Source: an uncultured Ruminococcus sp.
GTDB taxonomy: Bacteria > Bacillota > Clostridia > Oscillospirales > Acutalibacteraceae
Assembly: GCA_945632055.1 (NCBI GenBank)
Contig: CALZCU010000038.1
Span: 1 to 7,550, forward strand
Direction of reading: 5' to 3'
Length of the DNA: 7,550 bases
Below, in pieces: positions 1 to 5,965 of the stretch. Positions within the stretch are counted from its first letter, which is position 1. Each line of letters opens with the position of its first letter. A model generated the notes under the pieces. That model had not been told where the DNA came from and did no database searches. It was given only the letters and a program-made list of their open reading frames with translations. The position numbers and the translations under genes are program-made.

Positions 1-1
1 A

Positions 2-787
2 TCAATAAAGTTTTTGACCCCTTATTTTGTTTTGTCGGCAGTTGGTATTATTCCCAAAATACTATTATCTTCCCTGGTGGACGATAAAGTATCATTTAAT
101 TTGCATTATGTGTTTGAAGCTATATTCAATCCAAGATTGAATGTCTGGGGGCACTTCTGGTTTTTACCAACCTTGCTTATAATTTTTTCTTTATCTTACT
201 TGATATTAAAGAGTTATAGGAATAGATTACTTTTTTCAGTAGTCTTTGCATTATCACTCGTGCTTTCGGTTTTTCCGATAAATACAAACTGGTTAGCAAT
301 TAAAGATATATGTCTTGAACTTGTATATTTTAATATAGGAATACTGTCTTGCAGTTTAATTTTGGGAAACAAAGAAAGAATATTTAAGTTCCCAATCGCG
401 TTGATGTCAGTGTTGATTTCGATTGTTTTCTATATTTTTATATCAGCAAGCAATTTTTACATGTATAATTGGGTGAAAAACATTTCAACTGTAATAATTG
501 CGATACCAATGATTTATGCTATATTGTATTTTTCGGTTTTTCTGGAAAATAACGGTTCAAAAATACTTGATTATCTCGACGGAAAAACATTTTCGATTTA
601 TATTATTTCCTGGCCGTGTCAGGCGGTAGTCGAGGTGCTTTTAAACAGGGTGATGCATATGCATTGGTATATTACGATGCCGGCAATGTTTTTTGCAGGT
701 ATAGGTATTCCGCTTCTGTTTTTGTTGATTTACGGAAAACTGAAACATCATCCAAAATTCATTAACCTGATATTCGGAGTAAATTAA
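2..787 (+). CDS. Acyltransferase 3 family membrane protein, C-terminal part (5' end outside window)
   Basis: The frame is open to the left edge (codons for S, I, K, F before the TTG at 14), so the start lies upstream and about 261 codons of the C-terminal part are visible. The protein is strongly hydrophobic, with about seven membrane segments. Counting from the TTG, these lie near residues 47-66, 73-88, 100-116, 126-147, 155-177, 190-213 and 219-240. The HFWFLP stretch (near residue 47) and the late FSIYIISWP motif (near 192) are typical of the acyltransferase-3 (OafA/WecH-like) family. Members use an acyl donor to O-acylate, usually O-acetylate, sugars of surface polysaccharides. The visible part lacks the N-terminal region where the family's conserved His/Arg residues lie, so activity cannot be judged. 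It ends 20 bases before the transketolase start. A Wzy-type polymerase is the main alternative, but the WP motif argues against it. The gene is AT-rich: bases 181-240 have 12 G+C of 60. Confidence 0.8.
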   Translation, partial: SIKFLTPYFVLSAVGIIPKILLSSLVDDKVSFNLHYVFEAIFNPRLNVWGHFWFLPTLLIIFSLSYLILKSYRNRLLFSVVFALSLVLSVFPINTNWLAIKDICLELVYFNIGILSCSLILGNKERIFKFPIALMSVLISIVFYIFISASNFYMYNWVKNISTVIIAIPMIYAILYFSVFLENNGSKILDYLDGKTFSIYIISWPCQAVVEVLLNRVMHMHWYITMPAMFFAGIGIPLLFLLIYGKLKHHPKFINLIFGVN

Positions 788-797
788 TAAAGCTTTT

Positions 798-802
798 GGA
801 GG
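798..802 (+). promoter_or_regulatory. Ribosome binding site of the transketolase N-terminal subunit
   Basis: GGAGG lies five bases upstream of the ATG at 808. It settles the start: the in-frame TTG at 796 sits on this Shine-Dalgarno site itself and is therefore not the initiation codon. Confidence 0.8.
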
Positions 803-807
803 AAAAA

Positions 808-1743
808 ATGAACAGCAAGGAGCTTGCGTGGCTGATTCGCCGCCACGGAATTGAAATGACTCATTTGTCGGGAGGAAGCCATATCGGCGCAATACTTTCT
901 GTTGCCGATATTATGGGCGTTCTGTATACCGATATATTAAAATTTGACAGCAGTAATCCCGAATGGGACGGCAGAGACCGCTTTATTCTGAGCAAGGGAC
1001 ACGCAGGTGCGTCGGTTTATGCGGCTATAGCCGAGAACGGTTTTTTCCCTGTTGAGGAGCTTAAAACACACTATGCGAACGGAAGCAGACTTTCAGGTCA
1101 TGTATCCCACCACCTGCCCGGCATTGATTTTTCAACAGGCTCGTTAGGTCACGGACTGCCCGTTGCGGCAGGAAGAGCGCTTGCCGCAAAGCAGGACGGC
1201 AAGGATTTCCGTTCCTTTGTAGTTATGGGCGACGGTGAGTGCAATGAAGGCTCAGTCTGGGAGGCGGCGGAGTTTGCCAATCACTATAAGCTTGACAACC
1301 TTGTGGCAATTGTTGACCACAATCATATGCAGAGCCTTGATTACTGCAACAATACACTTGAAGTTGATATGGCTAAACGCTGGGAAGGCTTTGGCTGGAA
1401 TGTGATTGAGGTTGACGGACACAATCACGATGAGCTGAGAAAAGCACTCAAGGATACTTCAAATCCCGAAAATAAGCCGACTGTAGTAATTGCGCATACC
1501 GTTAAGGGTAAGGGAGTTTCATTTATGGAGATGGATATTCTCTGGCACTACAGATTCCCGCACGAGGGCTGGGAGTATAACTGCGCAGTGAATGAGCTTC
1601 ACAAAACCAAGCCTGAAACGGTTGCCGACCCGTACACTCCCGACGGCTGTCCCGAAACAAAGGCTGAGCCTGATAATTTAAGACATACTGTTTCTGAAAC
1701 ATATCACCCAACATACTACGCAAGGGAGGTTGAAGACAGATGA
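808..1743 (+). CDS. Transketolase, N-terminal (thiamine-diphosphate-binding) subunit
   Basis: This 311-residue protein matches the N-terminal half of transketolase, which binds the diphosphate of thiamine diphosphate and transfers two-carbon ketol units between sugar phosphates in the cytoplasm. Visible family marks are His25 in GGSHIG, SKGHA at 62-66, GSLGHG at 111-116, the cofactor/Mg motif GDGE at 141-144 paired with Asn172, and VKGKGVSFME at 232-241 followed by WHYR at 246-249. The ATG at 808 is chosen because of GGAGG at 798-802. Split transketolase N-subunits usually end soon after the WHYR region, at about 270-285 residues. Here about 45 further residues rich in Pro, Thr, Glu and Tyr continue to the stop. 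The stop overlaps the next start as ATGA, which implies translational coupling to the partner subunit. Its GC (39 of 60 at 1141-1200) is far above that of flanking genes. The placement among glycosyltransferases suggests sugar-precursor supply rather than the housekeeping pentose phosphate pathway; that is inference. Assignment to split transketolase is firm, the substrate is unknown. Confidence 0.93.
   Translation: MNSKELAWLIRRHGIEMTHLSGGSHIGAILSVADIMGVLYTDILKFDSSNPEWDGRDRFILSKGHAGASVYAAIAENGFFPVEELKTHYANGSRLSGHVSHHLPGIDFSTGSLGHGLPVAAGRALAAKQDGKDFRSFVVMGDGECNEGSVWEAAEFANHYKLDNLVAIVDHNHMQSLDYCNNTLEVDMAKRWEGFGWNVIEVDGHNHDELRKALKDTSNPENKPTVVIAHTVKGKGVSFMEMDILWHYRFPHEGWEYNCAVNELHKTKPETVADPYTPDGCPETKAEPDNLRHTVSETYHPTYYAREVEDR
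1724..1729 (+). promoter_or_regulatory. Ribosome binding site of the transketolase C-terminal subunit
   Basis: GGGAGG lies inside the end of the upstream gene, ten bases before the ATG at 1740. It supports that ATG as the start within the ATGA overlap. Confidence 0.65.
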
Positions 1744-2669
1744 GAGATACAGTAATCCGCACCTTAATCGAACTTGGAAAAAAGGATAAGGATATTGAGC
1801 TGATAACAGGCGATCTCGGCTTTGGTGTGCTAAAGAGTTTCTGGGAAACACTTCCGAATCAGTTTATAAACGCTGGAATTGCGGAGCAGAATATGACCGG
1901 TGTTGCGGCTGGAATGGCGCTTGAGGGCAAGAAGGTGTTTACATATTCAATCGGAAATTTTCCGACGCTGAGATGTCTTGAGCAGATACGCAACGACTGT
2001 GCATATCACAATGCAAATGTCAATGTAATCTGCGTAGGCGGCGGCTATGTATACGGCTCTCTCGGAATGAGCCACCACGCAACTGAGGATATTGCCGTTC
2101 TTCGCTCACTGCCCGATGTTACAGTGATTTGTCCGGGCGACCCGACTGAAGCATCACTTGCCGTTGAGAAGATAGCCCAGACAGACGGTACCTGCTATCT
2201 GCGTCTTGGCAGAGGCGGTGAAAAGAATGTAAACACCGTAATCAAGGAGTTTGAAATCGGCAAGGCATATAAATTGCGTGACGCAAAGGATTTGAATAAA
2301 AAGGTCGCAGTTTTCTCAACGGGAGCAATTCTTGAGGAAACAACAAAGGCTTGCGATATGCTGGAGGAGCTTGGCATAGCAGTTGAGCAGTACAGCTTCC
2401 CGACGGTTAAGCCGATAGACAGAGCGGCTGTTGAGGACTGCGCAAAACGGTTTGACCATATATTTACGGTTGAGGAGCACAACATCATCGGCGGCTTCGG
2501 CGGAGCTGTTGCCGAGGTGCTTGCAGAGTGCGGCGGCGCAAAGCTCCACAGAATAGGAATTGATGATTTTTACTGCATTGAGGTCGGCTCTCAGGCATAT
2601 CTGAGGGAACAGGTCGGAATCAATGCTGAGGGAATAGTAAGGAAGGTAAAGGGCGTTTTCGGTGAGTAA
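1740..2669 (+). CDS. Transketolase, C-terminal (pyrimidine-binding) subunit
   Basis: This 309-residue protein is the second half of the split transketolase. The pyrimidine-binding domain comes first (about 1-160). It carries the catalytic glutamate that activates the aminopyrimidine of thiamine diphosphate, Glu49 in GIAEQNM. It is followed by the GNFPTLRCLEQIRND segment, the GMSHHATEDIAVLRSLPD stretch and the LRLGRGGE loop. The transketolase C-terminal domain (about 185-305) follows, with AVFSTGAI and VEEHNIIGGFGGAVAE. Length and domain order fit the usual ~310-residue C-subunit, and no catalytic residue is obviously missing. The active site forms between this and the N-terminal subunit, so the ATGA overlap with that gene makes sense for equal synthesis. 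The 3' end overlaps the next gene by eight bases. GC is high (33 of 60 at 2041-2100). Related DXS or pyruvate-dehydrogenase beta proteins share this fold, but the pairing with an N-subunit of transketolase type favours transketolase. Confidence 0.93.
   Translation: MRDTVIRTLIELGKKDKDIELITGDLGFGVLKSFWETLPNQFINAGIAEQNMTGVAAGMALEGKKVFTYSIGNFPTLRCLEQIRNDCAYHNANVNVICVGGGYVYGSLGMSHHATEDIAVLRSLPDVTVICPGDPTEASLAVEKIAQTDGTCYLRLGRGGEKNVNTVIKEFEIGKAYKLRDAKDLNKKVAVFSTGAILEETTKACDMLEELGIAVEQYSFPTVKPIDRAAVEDCAKRFDHIFTVEEHNIIGGFGGAVAEVLAECGGAKLHRIGIDDFYCIEVGSQAYLREQVGINAEGIVRKVKGVFGE
2648..2653 (+). promoter_or_regulatory. Ribosome binding site of the GT4 glycosyltransferase
   Basis: AAAGGG lies eight bases before the GTG at 2662. 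It supports the GTG as initiation codon inside the last codons of the transketolase gene. Confidence 0.55.
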
Positions 2670-3822
2670 GAAAATTTGCTTTGTGGTTACGGTTTCAATG
2701 ACTGTAGATCAGTTCTTGAGATTTGGCTTTGATGAATTTCACAAGAATGGCTATGATATATCATTAATTTGTGATATGGACGAGGAATATATTGCCGGTT
2801 TGCCCGATTATGTCCATCCCTTCCCCATAAAAATGAGCAGAGGTATTGATCCTTCGGGGCTTGTAAAAGCAATAAAGACAATGAAAAGGATTTTTGCCGA
2901 GAATAAGTTTGACATTGTTCAGTATAGTACGCCAAATGCTGCGTTTTATGCCTCAATAGCTGCAAAAAAAGCTAAAGTACCGATAAGACTGTATTGCCAA
3001 TGGGGATTGGTTTATTTAGGTTTTAGCGGATTAAAAAGAACAATTTTTAAAACAATAGAAAAGATTATTTGCAAAAAGTCAACAGATGTTCAGCCTGACA
3101 GTAAGGGAAACCTTGATTTTTGCAGGGAAAACGGCTTTTACAATGCAGAGAAAAGCAGGGTTGTATGGAACGGCAGTGCAAATGGGATTGATATAAATAA
3201 GTTTGATTACTCTAATAAAGAAATCTGGAAAAAACAAATCAGGCAAGAATACAATATACCCGACAACAAGATTATTTTAGGTTTTTTAGGTCGTGTCGGT
3301 AAAGATAAAGGTTTTGAAGAATTAATGGCGGCGTTTAAATCCTTGAAATCCAAATATCCTGACATTGTTCTGCTTTATGTTGGACCGAATGAAAAGCCTG
3401 ATACTGTAAACAGTGAATATTTGAAGTATTTTGAGGAATGTCCCGATATTATTTACACAGGCGGTTGGGTAGATGATGCTGAAAGATATTTATCCGCAAT
3501 GGATATTTTCCTTTTTCCGAGCTACAGAGAGGGCTTTGGAAATGTAGTAATTGAAGCCGAAGCAATGGGAGTGCCGGTTGTTGTTTCTGACATTCCCGGA
3601 CCTCAGAACGGAATGGTTGACGGCGTAACAGGATTTAAGGTGCCTGCAAGAACTGTTGAACCATTAGTTGAAAAAACCTCCCTTCTGATTGAAGACGAGG
3701 CTCTGCGGCAGAAGTTCGGCAAAGCAGGCGCAAAATTTGTCGTTGAAAACTTCGACAGCAGAGTGCTTATAAAAAAGATTATTGAAAACAGAGATTGGCT
3801 TATCAATCGCAACAATGGGTGA
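2662..3822 (+). CDS. GT4-family (GT-B fold) glycosyltransferase
   Basis: This 386-residue cytoplasmic or membrane-associated enzyme is predicted to transfer a sugar from a nucleotide sugar to a lipid-linked glycan. The N-terminal Rossmann-like domain (about 1-180) starts KKICFVVTVSM. The linker WNGSANGIDINKF resembles the GS-NGVD-F element of CapM/PglA-like enzymes. The nucleotide-sugar-binding C-terminal domain (about 200-370) contains ILGFLGRVGKDKGFEEL, PSYREGFGNVVIEAEAMG with the EX7E pair Glu290 and Glu298, and GVPVVVSDIPG. Length is normal for GT4. It starts with GTG, overlapping the transketolase gene by eight bases, with AAAGGG at 2648-2653 as ribosome binding site, so translational coupling is likely. 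Composition is uneven: 16 G+C of 60 at 3001-3060 but 30 of 60 at 3661-3720. The CapM/PglA resemblance suggests an early transfer onto an undecaprenyl-diphosphate-linked amino sugar, but donor and acceptor cannot be read from the sequence. Confidence 0.9.
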   Translation: MSKKICFVVTVSMTVDQFLRFGFDEFHKNGYDISLICDMDEEYIAGLPDYVHPFPIKMSRGIDPSGLVKAIKTMKRIFAENKFDIVQYSTPNAAFYASIAAKKAKVPIRLYCQWGLVYLGFSGLKRTIFKTIEKIICKKSTDVQPDSKGNLDFCRENGFYNAEKSRVVWNGSANGIDINKFDYSNKEIWKKQIRQEYNIPDNKIILGFLGRVGKDKGFEELMAAFKSLKSKYPDIVLLYVGPNEKPDTVNSEYLKYFEECPDIIYTGGWVDDAERYLSAMDIFLFPSYREGFGNVVIEAEAMGVPVVVSDIPGPQNGMVDGVTGFKVPARTVEPLVEKTSLLIEDEALRQKFGKAGAKFVVENFDSRVLIKKIIENRDWLINRNNG

Positions 3823-3823
3823 T
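3818..3823 (+). promoter_or_regulatory. Ribosome binding site of the first GT2 glycosyltransferase
   Basis: GGTGAT, complementary to the 5' part of the anti-Shine-Dalgarno sequence, spans the stop of the GT4 gene. Its GG is seven bases from the ATG at 3827, which favours that ATG over those at 3824 and 3815. Confidence 0.5.
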
Positions 3824-3826
3824 ATG

Positions 3827-4633
3827 ATGAACAAAACTCCTTTGGTATCGGTTTTGATGGCGATATATAATTGTGAAAGTACACTTGAAGAAGCGGTGAA
3901 CTGCATAGTTAACCAGACATATGAAAATTGGGAGCTGATAATGTATGATGATTGCTCATCGGATAATACATTTGAGCTTGCAAAAAAGATTGCAAAAAAA
4001 GATGAAAGAATTAAGGTCTTTAAAAACGAAAAGAATCTGACGCTTGCGCCGACTCTTAATGAATGTCTGAAAAAAGCCGGAGGAGAATATACAGCCCGTA
4101 TGGACGGCGATGATGTGTGTGACCGTACACGCTTTGAAAAAGAGGTTGCAATTCTCAATGAACATCCCGAATTTGCGGTAGTGAGCTGTCTTATGGAAAT
4201 GTATGACGACGCAGGAACCTACGGTAAGGTGGGTTTTCCTGAATATCCTGAAAAGATCGATTTTGCAAACAACAGCCCGATTTGTCACGCAGGCTGTATG
4301 ATGAGAAAAACCGTTCTTGACGAGCTTGGCGGTTACAATATTTCGCCGAAGGTTGAAAGAATTGAGGATTATGATTTGTGGATAAGACTGTATGAGGCAG
4401 GCTATAAAGCCTACAATATTCAGGAATATCTTTACAGTATGAGAAATGACAGAACTGCAATCAAGCGAAAGAAATATAAGTTTAGAATAACAGAATACCG
4501 TTTAAAGAAGGATATGTGCAAAAAATTCGGGCTTCCGATGAAGTACAGAATCCAATCCTATAAACCGCTGATATTGGGACTTGTTCCGTCATCATTGTAT
4601 AAAATACTTCAGAAAAAGAGGTATAAGGTTTAA
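3827..4633 (+). CDS. GT2-family (GT-A fold) glycosyltransferase
   Basis: This 268-residue inverting glycosyltransferase of the GT2 family starts LVSVLMAIYN (6-15). The nucleotide-binding Asp pair of MYDDCSSD lies at 41-42, the metal-binding DXD-type motif of ARMDGDDVCD at 93-96, and the candidate catalytic ED of RIEDYDLW at 180-181. It has no membrane segments and a basic C-terminal tail (KKRYKV at the end) that could aid membrane contact. The start is one of three in-frame ATGs (3815, 3824, 3827). I chose 3827 because the GGTGAT at 3818-3823 is best spaced for it; in-frame TTG codons further upstream would overlap the GT4 gene more. Four bases separate it from the GT4 stop. It likely adds one residue of the repeat unit in the cytoplasm. 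GT2 enzymes of this length, using DGDD and a following ED, are common in capsule loci; donor and linkage are not predictable here. Confidence 0.9.
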   Translation: MNKTPLVSVLMAIYNCESTLEEAVNCIVNQTYENWELIMYDDCSSDNTFELAKKIAKKDERIKVFKNEKNLTLAPTLNECLKKAGGEYTARMDGDDVCDRTRFEKEVAILNEHPEFAVVSCLMEMYDDAGTYGKVGFPEYPEKIDFANNSPICHAGCMMRKTVLDELGGYNISPKVERIEDYDLWIRLYEAGYKAYNIQEYLYSMRNDRTAIKRKKYKFRITEYRLKKDMCKKFGLPMKYRIQSYKPLILGLVPSSLYKILQKKRYKV

Positions 4634-4665
4634 CGAAATGATAAAAACAGAAAGGAATAATTTTT

Positions 4666-5367
4666 ATGATTCCAAAAGTAATTCACTATTGTTGGTTTGG
4701 CAGGGGAGAAAAGCCAAAGCTTGCTAAAAAGTGCATAGCAAGCTGGAAAAAATATTTGCCCGATTATGAAATCATTGAGTGGAATGAAGATAATTTTGAC
4801 ATTGATATGAATGCTTATACAAGAATGTGCTATGATCAGAAAAAATATGCGTTCCTCACAGATTATGTGCGTTTGCTTGTTGTTCTCAATAACGGCGGTA
4901 TTTATTTTGACACTGATGTAGAGGTGGTTCGTAACTTTGACGATTTGCTTGACTGCAGTGCATTTTTCGGCTTTGAAACAGAGGAATATATTAATACCGG
5001 ATTGGGCTTTGGTGCGGAAAAGGAAAATGAAATTGTTAAGCAAATGATTAGCGAATATGACCATTTATTAGACGGAAAAAACGGAATGATTGGTTGCCCT
5101 ACCTTGAATACCGAAGCACTTTTGAAATTCGGCTTAATTCAAAACGGAGAGAAACAGAATATCGACAAATCGGTAATTTATCCGTCAGAGTATTTTAACC
5201 CGAGGGACAGTGCTACAGGTGAACTGAAAAGAACGGAAAATACATATTCAATTCATTGGTATTCAATGTCATGGTTGCCGAAAAGATTAAGAATAAGAAG
5301 TAAAATTACAAGAGTTTTTCACAGATTTTTTGGAGTGAACTGTTTTTCTGTTTTTAAAAAAGACTAA
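4666..5367 (+). CDS. GT32-type glycosyltransferase with DXD motif (capsular polysaccharide synthesis)
   Basis: This 233-residue protein begins IPKVIHYCWFG (2-12), the hallmark opening of the DXD-containing glycosyltransferase sugar-binding family (Gly_transf_sug, GT32-like, as in capsule and Och1/mannosyltransferase relatives). The conserved core follows: ASWKKYLPDYEIIEWNE (25-41), the FLTDYVRL helix (63-70), and NNGGIYFDTDVEVV (75-88) with the metal-binding DTD at 82-84. Length is normal for the bacterial short form, and there is no signal peptide or membrane segment. Family enzymes are retaining and transfer, for example, mannose, galactose or N-acetylhexosamine. The start is clear: AAAGGA at 4651-4656 lies nine bases before the ATG. 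A 32-base gap separates it from the GT2 gene, and no terminator hairpin is visible there, so it should belong to the same transcript. Confidence 0.9.
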   Translation: MIPKVIHYCWFGRGEKPKLAKKCIASWKKYLPDYEIIEWNEDNFDIDMNAYTRMCYDQKKYAFLTDYVRLLVVLNNGGIYFDTDVEVVRNFDDLLDCSAFFGFETEEYINTGLGFGAEKENEIVKQMISEYDHLLDGKNGMIGCPTLNTEALLKFGLIQNGEKQNIDKSVIYPSEYFNPRDSATGELKRTENTYSIHWYSMSWLPKRLRIRSKITRVFHRFFGVNCFSVFKKD

Positions 5368-5396
5368 TTATATTTAATTATCAAGTAGTAAAAAAT

Positions 5397-5401
5397 GGTG
5401 G
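5397..5401 (+). promoter_or_regulatory. Ribosome binding site of the hexapeptide acetyltransferase
   Basis: GGTGG lies eight bases before the ATG at 5410. The alternative in-frame ATG at 5395 overlaps this site and has no purine-rich block of its own at a suitable distance, so 5410 is preferred. Confidence 0.5.
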
Positions 5402-5409
5402 TAAAAGTT

Positions 5410-5958
5410 ATGGGTAAATTAAGAAGCCTTTTATACCGTATTCGTGGAGAGGTCAGCACTGAGGATTTAATTAAATTAGGACTTAAAGTCGGCAAAAATT
5501 TTAAAAGAAATGAGCACTGCATTATTGACCAATCTCATTGTTGGCTGATTGAAATCGGTGATGATGTAACATTGGCACCAAGGGTGCATATTTTAGCTCA
5601 CGATGCAAGTATGTGGCAGGCTTGCGGATACACAAAAATTGCTCCTGTTCATATTGGAAACAATGTATTCATTGGAGCGGGCAGTATAATTTTACCTGGA
5701 GTAACAATAGGTGACAATTCAATTGTGGGTGCAGGAAGTGTGGTAACAAAAGATGTTGCTCCCGAAAGCGTGGTTGCCGGAAACCCTGCACGGTTTATTA
5801 AAGGCTATTCTGATTTTATTGACGGGCATAAAAAAAATATGGAAGCAAAGCCATGCTATGGAGAAGAATATACGCTTAGAAATCCATCTATTACTGAACA
5901 ACATAAGCTAAAACAAAAGAAAGAGGTTGAGGAAAACCAATTCGGTTATGTAAGGTAG
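5410..5958 (+). CDS. Hexapeptide-repeat (left-handed beta-helix) O-acetyltransferase
   Basis: This 182-residue protein is of the maltose/galactoside O-acetyltransferase-like family, which uses acetyl-CoA to acetylate sugar hydroxyls or amines. Left-handed beta-helix hexapeptide repeats run from about residue 45 to 128, including [47 protein letters not shown] and the closing VVAGNPAR (121-128). The loop His in LAHDAS, His64, matches the position of the catalytic His in the family. The short N-terminal [13 protein letters not shown] helix and the charged C-terminal tail (about 130-182) flank the helix. I chose the ATG at 5410 over the in-frame ATG at 5395 because GGTGG at 5397-5401 is well spaced for it. 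The gap after the GT32 gene is 42 bases without a visible hairpin, and seven bases separate it from the next gene. It probably acetylates a sugar precursor or the lipid-linked repeat unit in the cytoplasm, complementing the membrane acyltransferase at 2-787. An amino-sugar N-acetyltransferase role is the main alternative. Confidence 0.88.
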   Translation: MGKLRSLLYRIRGEVSTEDLIKLGLKVGKNFKRNEHCIIDQSHCWLIEIGDDVTLAPRVHILAHDASMWQACGYTKIAPVHIGNNVFIGAGSIILPGVTIGDNSIVGAGSVVTKDVAPESVVAGNPARFIKGYSDFIDGHKKNMEAKPCYGEEYTLRNPSITEQHKLKQKKEVEENQFGYVR

Positions 5959-5965
5959 ATGAAAT

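Noticed and set aside
653..664. Perfect 12-base palindrome ATGCATATGCAT
   Set aside because: It lies inside the acyltransferase coding sequence and is explained by the residues Met-His-Met-His. No paired site or promoter element is near it.
2..787. First gene as an O-antigen polymerase (Wzy) rather than an acyltransferase
   Set aside because: Both are multi-spanning and variable, but the HFWFLP and late IYIISWP motifs fit acyltransferase-3, and I see no Wzy-like large periplasmic loop in the visible part.
641..892. Minus-strand open frame across the acyltransferase/transketolase junction
   Set aside because: It overlaps two supported genes and the ribosome binding site between them, and its translation resembles no family.
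3664..4158. Minus-strand open frame of 164 codons
   Set aside because: It lies opposite the well-supported GT4 and GT2 genes, has a Phe/Ser-rich composition typical of an antisense shadow of Lys/Glu-rich codons, and shows no recognisable domain.
4668..4680. Similar gene starts (MIPKV at 4666 and MNPKV at 5966) as a possible repeat
   Set aside because: The similarity covers only about fifteen bases. The proteins belong to different families whose openings happen to be alike.
4630..5064. Minus-strand open frame of 144 codons opposite the GT32 gene
   Set aside because: The + strand frame has clear GT32 motifs (IPKVIHYCWFG, DTD). The antisense product is Phe/Ile-rich without a family signature, so it is a shadow.
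5368..5409. Intergenic stretch as a possible terminator or promoter
   Set aside because: It is only 42 bases and AT-rich. It has no GC-rich stem followed by a T run and no convincing spaced -35/-10 pair; it mainly holds the ribosome binding site for 5410.
5830..5837. Run of eight A, also seen at 6832-6839, and seven A at 2964-2970, as possible phase-variable tracts
   Set aside because: All are in-frame Lys-codon runs in intact AT-rich genes. Such lengths are common at this composition, and no frameshifted reading is seen.
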